Positions 60,301 to 64,000 of a stretch of 64,000 nucleotides of DNA are shown piece after piece. This DNA comes from Stichopus chloronotus (lineage: Eukaryota > Echinodermata > Holothuroidea > Aspidochirotida > Stichopodidae): assembly GCA_021234535.1 (NCBI GenBank), contig CM037842.1:4491315-4555314 (forward strand). The letters run 5' to 3'. The notes beneath the pieces are model-generated. The model worked only from the letters and a program-made list of their open reading frames with translations. It ran no database searches and was not told the DNA's origin. How positions within the stretch are numbered: the first letter of the stretch is position 1; each line of letters begins with the position of its first letter. The position numbers and the translations under genes are program-made.

Positions 60301-62450
60301 ACTTCATTTACCAGCGACAAATAACATTGTTGTTGCGATCATCTCCGACTAGAAATAAAACAATCACAATAAATGTTTCGTAGAGCAGCTAAACTTTTTA
60401 TAAGAATGTCATTTCTGTGAAACATCTCTCAAAGCAAACATTTAAATTGACCAGGGTACTGGCTCACAAATGTGATGAGTTGACGTCTAAACAACAGATG
60501 GATTTTTCTAAAGGGGCACAATGATCTGAAAAAGTTTATTTTGTGCTGAATTTGAAGTAAACCCATTTGATACCAATACTTTTAAATAAGTCTAATTAGT
60601 CATGTATCCTTTCCTGCAGTTATTGACAATGCGAGAAATTGTAGTATTTTTGTGAAAAGGAGATGCCAGTAATCAATGCCTCACAGCAAAGAGCATTTGG
60701 TCGCAGGCTTCCAAGAAATGAATTTGACTGTTAAATACTTTGGTCATTGTCACATCAGTTGTGGGATCAGATGCTCAAAATCTCAGCTTGATCATTTACC
60801 ATCAATATCTGGATAATATTCAACAAGTGTGACAAAATATCATCAACTTTGTAAACCAAAAATATGAGCCTTCTTAGTAGAGGAAATCAAAGAAAGGATA
60901 AAACATATGATGCATATAGGTATCCCACCCTCCATACTAGCCATAATGGAAAGTGATCAGAAACCAGTCAAAATTTTCACAATATAACACGTTAGTCGAA
61001 CAAAGAAACAAACCCGTGGAATCACATGGGAAATTCAGAGTCATTATCCAACATCACAAACCATTGTGAAAGTTTGAGACATTAGTCTCACAAATGTGCT
61101 AACTCCCTTTCAGTCAGTCGTATTTTATTCAAATAAAAGGTTGAATATGTTACCCATCTGAAAATAGTGGCGAAACAATGGGCTGTTTTTTTTCTGATGT
61201 TGTTTTGGCTTTCAGTTGATGAGTTGTTACCAGCTAGTACAGTAGGAAAGTGGAAAAATGTCAGCATTCTTTTGTTTGTTTTTTTCTTCTCCAAAGCGAA
61301 ATCTAGAGATGGTTTTCAATTGTGAGAATCACTAAGACTGTTGCATTGACTGGACACAACCACATAATTTTTGGAAAAGCACTGGACAATAACCTTTGAC
61401 TCAATTGCCTACACCAAGTGTATTTCCTGGGGGAATTTTTAATTAAGTTACAGAAATTATACAAAAAATATGTATGGGAACCTATATATACCAATGGAAA
61501 GAGTACAGTCTGCTAATTCTAAATATAAAGAGGTCTACTAATTTGGAAGTCACTACATGTATGCAAATTAGCTAATTAACTAACGACTGTTCCTTAGTGG
61601 TTTCTTCCTTTTCTTTAGTGCATTTTGATGCTTGAATGGTATTCTTTGCAACGTTTCCTTCCATTTAAGGTAAAATTTTTTTAAACTTGTAGGAAAATGA
61701 CAGAGCTATACTGTAACAATTTCTTTGAACAATGCCTTATTTGCCATTGCCATGACACACTGTGCATACTCAGCGGTCACATAATGTGTACTTAGTGGTT
61801 CCTCGAAAACACTGTATGGCCTCGATACCCACCCAACTGATAACAAACTCTTCCTCATACAATAGTAAAATAGGAAAACCTAAAAAATTACTTCTCTTTT
61901 TGAGTGTTCTAGTAAAAACTTGTGTGTACTTTGAAGCAAGCATTGGCCAAAATGTCACCTTTGAATTTCTTTCATGTTTTTGAAGTATTCTACTGCCTCT
62001 AGAAGGTACTGTAGGTGAAGTCACTAGTCTGTTGTCAGCTGGACACAGTTAAGTTTCCCATATTTGTTCATAATTTTGTATGTAAATGAATACTTACTAA
62101 AAGTTTTGGTGGAAATAACACATGATACCCCCCCAAAAAAAATCTTTTCTTTCTTGAACAAATCTATGTCTCAGCTTTCTTACAACACTTCAACCAGGTC
62201 TGCAGGTGGAAGTTGTGAAAAGTTGCATCATTTAAGAATTAACCGGGCTAAGTCCACCTGCTTGCGGTAAAGAAGTTTAAACTTCTCATTGGTATTATAA
62301 CTTCTGGAGTGTAAAGTGTCCAACATTTAATGTCCTGTAGTAGTACTACATTGGGAAGATACTTATACTTACATGGAAGAAAAATTTGTAGATCTTCTGG
62401 ACAGGAAAATGGGTGATGTTCTGGAGGAATTTAGATGAGGTGTAGTTGAT
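51184..62450 (-). CDS. 3' part of an unrecognised type I membrane glycoprotein gene (six exons, 241 aa, partial)
   Basis: Six minus-strand exons (62373-62450, 60001-60151, 58214-58323, 55086-55268, 53097-53181, 51184-51302) join in perfect phase with GT-AG junctions throughout. They encode an extracellular segment with at least six N-glycosylation sequons (NYT, NIT, NLT, NKS, NNS, NSS, NYS among them) and one cysteine. A single membrane helix follows (about 201-228, AIVGISVATFVTGIFVGGVV) and a 13-residue cytosolic tail starting KKFNM. The N-terminal part lies beyond the right edge, since the first exon here starts in phase 0 with an acceptor. Phrases such as VNVYGFSPDLGGPWHFDTSTC did not match a family I know. 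Likely a cell-surface receptor or adhesion protein; function unknown. Introns are 1.8-4.7 kb, rich in simple repeats. Confidence 0.8.
51303..53096 (-). other. Last intron of the membrane-glycoprotein gene
   Basis: Mostly AT-rich filler. A short TA microsatellite lies at about 52382-52394. The frames at 51919-52213 on both strands lack recognisable domains. Confidence 0.6.
53097..53181 (-). CDS. Membrane glycoprotein exon (fifth in window, juxtamembrane)
   Basis: 28 codons plus one base: INELEVKAGSLRETF then SYSEPADQSSSNV. The acceptor is tttgtttttgcag and the donor GTGG|gtaggt. The Ser-rich end joins directly to the membrane helix. Confidence 0.78.
53182..55085 (-). other. Intron of the membrane-glycoprotein gene
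   Basis: No additional exon or repeat recognised. The short frames near 53765-54045 have no domain or splice support. Confidence 0.55.
55086..55268 (-). CDS. Membrane glycoprotein exon (fourth in window)
   Basis: 61 codons, phase 0 at both ends, from VEEGTDEVLSIFFTLLGV to FFVSVEVDGK. The acceptor is ttcacgcaaacag and the donor AAG|gtcggt. Sequons NSS and NYS. Confidence 0.8.
55269..58213 (-). other. Intron of the membrane-glycoprotein gene, with a small tandem repeat
   Basis: At about 55788-55868 two copies of 'agatacctgtccttggtatgctgt..agctacac' lie ~40 bp apart, followed by diverged copies to about 56110. The rest is unremarkable. C-rich purine/pyrimidine tracts lie near 56930-56965. Confidence 0.5.
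58214..58323 (-). CDS. Membrane glycoprotein exon (third in window)
   Basis: The two bases completing a Glu codon are followed by 36 codons, NFHKYVQNNSHNFYFGAHES then IAKASKLPGSRVTHLQ. The acceptor is tacaccgtctgcag and the donor CAG|gtcagt. A minisatellite starts about 33 bp upstream of this exon. Confidence 0.78.
58357..59430. repeat. 37-bp minisatellite (about 29 copies) with 111-bp higher-order period
   Basis: The unit is approximately gagcagtaacactgctgctt + ctcaatgccctacacta. From 58990 a three-unit block repeats exactly every 111 bp (block starts at 58990, 59101, 59212 and 59323), recognised by the variant 'ctgcctgtcaatgcag'. Because 111 is divisible by three, it gives a spurious 105-aa plus frame. 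It lies inside the intron between the second and third visible exons of the minus-strand gene. Confidence 0.95.
59431..60000 (-). other. Remainder of intron between visible exons 2 and 3
   Basis: Non-coding, AT-rich, with a poly-A run near 59822-59832. Nothing else recognised. Confidence 0.55.
60001..60151 (-). CDS. Membrane glycoprotein exon (second in window)
   Basis: 50 codons plus one base, opening NLTTNKSETFQAIVNVYGF and containing PWHFDTSTC. The acceptor is gacacctag and the donor ACAG|gtcagt. Carries the only cysteine of the visible fragment. Confidence 0.78.
60152..62372 (-). other. Intron of the membrane-glycoprotein gene
   Basis: Non-coding, AT-rich. No additional exon found that would keep the phase, and no repeat array recognised. 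Confidence 0.5.
62373..62450 (-). CDS. Membrane glycoprotein exon (first in window)
   Basis: 26 codons, INYTSSKFLQNITHFPVQ then KIYKFFFH, both ends phase 0. The acceptor is tgcttgtccttgcag and the donor CAT|gtaagt. Two sequons (NYT, NIT). Confidence 0.75.
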
Positions 62451-64000
62451 CTGCAAGGACAAGCAAATAAAAAGAGTAACAGATGAATGGGTACAGAACA
62501 CGACAATCTGTAGAGATGAATATACTGAAAGACAGTTTGTAAGTCTTGACATATAATAGGAGTTTGTGTACAATGACATGGAATAGTGCGTGTGTGGTTC
62601 AGGAATACAGACACAAATATATAAGGTTATGTACTTATCACATACAGATATATGGGTTATGAAAGACGGATTTGTATGCATGTACAGTAATAATTAAGTC
62701 TGAGTGTAGATATAGTGTACAAATATTGGATATGGTAGTTTGTATGCATGTATATACAATCTTTTAGTATATAGCATACTGGATATCCATATGTGGATGA
62801 ACTGAGCACTCCAGATGGTAAATTGAAATACACTGCTTGCAACAATTTGCATGGATTGTAAAATTAAATGATGGAAATATTCCACATATAAGTTTGAAAA
62901 GTAGGATACTGAACATAGCAGTGTAATTATTAAATAACAATAGTTTATACTTTTTGATATACAATACAATGTGTTATGGCTATAGAATACAATGTATTAT
63001 GGCTATAGAATAATATTTTGTATTGCCACATAATACAACGTACATATGTATGTAGAATACAATGTATTATGTATATATACCTGTAGCATACATTGTGGAT
63101 GTAGAATACAATATACTATGGCTAAAACATGTAGGGCATTTGGGGGGACACAGAACATGATTCAAACCAAACTGGTCACGGTATGTTCATAAGTTAAATG
63201 AAAACGTTTGCCATTACGAAAACATTAATTAAGTCATCCAAATGCGAAATAGACCACAGTAAGGGAACAGCATATCAGGCTTGGAAAACATGTTCTTAGA
63301 AGTATACTGTGTAGTAGGTATGTGGATCAAACAACTCTCACAACATTAAAGACAGATTACATGTACAGCATTGAAAGTATTGAAACAAAGATCATACCAC
63401 AGCGGGGGTAGAACAGCACATGCTGTACGATGGATCTGTCTACACAAATAGAGGTACTGTACAGTACAAGCAACATGTTTGTTGCTAGACAACATTGTAG
63501 AAGCTGTAATTCAATTGATGGAGCACATGTACACACGAGCAAAGACCCACACACATACAAACACACATTAATGAACATGAAAAATGCTGCAAATACATAA
63601 GGCATGTGGGTGCTGCACCTGTACACAATTGACCTTAAAAATGAAACAAATTACGACATACATAATAAAAAAGGAAATAGTTTCACTTTCACCAGGATGT
63701 AATTTATTAGTTTGTACCATATCCATAGTCTCATATAGGTCATTGCACTAGTGATACCTGTAGTTATGACAATCCAAGTTGAGATTCCTTAAAGTACTCT
63801 TTACCACAGAAAAAAATAGATGCTGCCATTGTCTTGTCTTGCTACATATGATCAATCTTCCAATGTTAATCATTGTCAATAATCATCCTAAGACCTCAGT
63901 TAATCATCCTCGAAACTCAGTTAATCATTCTCAAACATCAGTTTAAAGTCATTCTGGAATGTCAGCTAATCCTTGTCAAACCTCAGTTAATCACTCCTGA
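62451..64000 (-). other. Upstream intron of the membrane-glycoprotein gene, running off the window
   Basis: Contains an irregular 'gaatacaatgtattatggctata' repeat at about 62965-63130 (five to six diverged copies) and a ~23-bp minisatellite at the right edge. No further exon recognised. Confidence 0.5.
63868..64000. repeat. ~23-bp minisatellite cut by the window edge
   Basis: Five to six variants of 'cctcagttaatcatcctcgaa' in tandem. The array continues beyond the right edge. Confidence 0.75.

Overview
The window reads as nuclear DNA from a marine invertebrate deuterostome, most likely an echinoderm. It is AT-rich and gene-sparse, with long introns, GT-AG splice sites, many simple-sequence tracts and palindromic non-autonomous elements, and no operons. 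It holds a vertebrate-type NHLH bHLH protein and several intronless SLC35G1-like transporters. The phylum is an inference from style and family content; no species-diagnostic sequence was recognised. Layout: 1-2.4 kb is non-coding with a degenerate tandem repeat. At 2.46-3.62 kb (minus) lies a 387-aa SLC35G1-like EamA transporter. From 4.3 to 10.7 kb is a repeat province: TACTGTA-rich DNA, a three-copy diverged tandem repeat and a roughly 1-kb fold-back element. From 10.7 to 24.3 kb is non-coding DNA with one possible 5' exon/promoter at 14.7-15.0 kb. At 24.33-24.70 kb (plus) lies NHLH1/2, the clearest gene. A 366-bp palindromic TA-flanked MITE sits at 27.64-28.01 kb. Two tandem SLC35G1-like genes (342 aa each, minus) lie at 28.58-29.61 and 31.43-32.46 kb; they share a duplicated upstream block and a 210-bp nearly identical core that suggests gene conversion.

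From 33 to 39.6 kb there are repeats and one ambiguous small exon candidate. At 39.62-40.93 kb (minus) is a two-exon gene for a secreted 169-aa protein with a basic N-terminal half, a Ser/Asp/Trp-rich domain and two cysteines flanking a KKR site; it has a TATA box and a full CRE just upstream. From 41 to 51 kb there is mostly non-coding DNA with minisatellites and one decayed coding-like stretch (47.55-47.87 kb). From 51.2 kb to the right edge runs the 3' part of a minus-strand multi-exon gene: six exons in perfect phase encode 241 C-terminal residues of a glycosylated type I membrane protein that I could not assign to a family. One of its introns carries a ~1.07-kb, 37-bp minisatellite with a 111-bp higher-order period, starting about 33 bp from a splice acceptor.

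There is no evidence that these genes act in one pathway. The links are tandem duplication (SLC35G) and recurring regulatory words (full CRE palindromes, RFX X-boxes). I found no rRNA, convincing tRNA, CRISPR array, intact transposase or reverse transcriptase.
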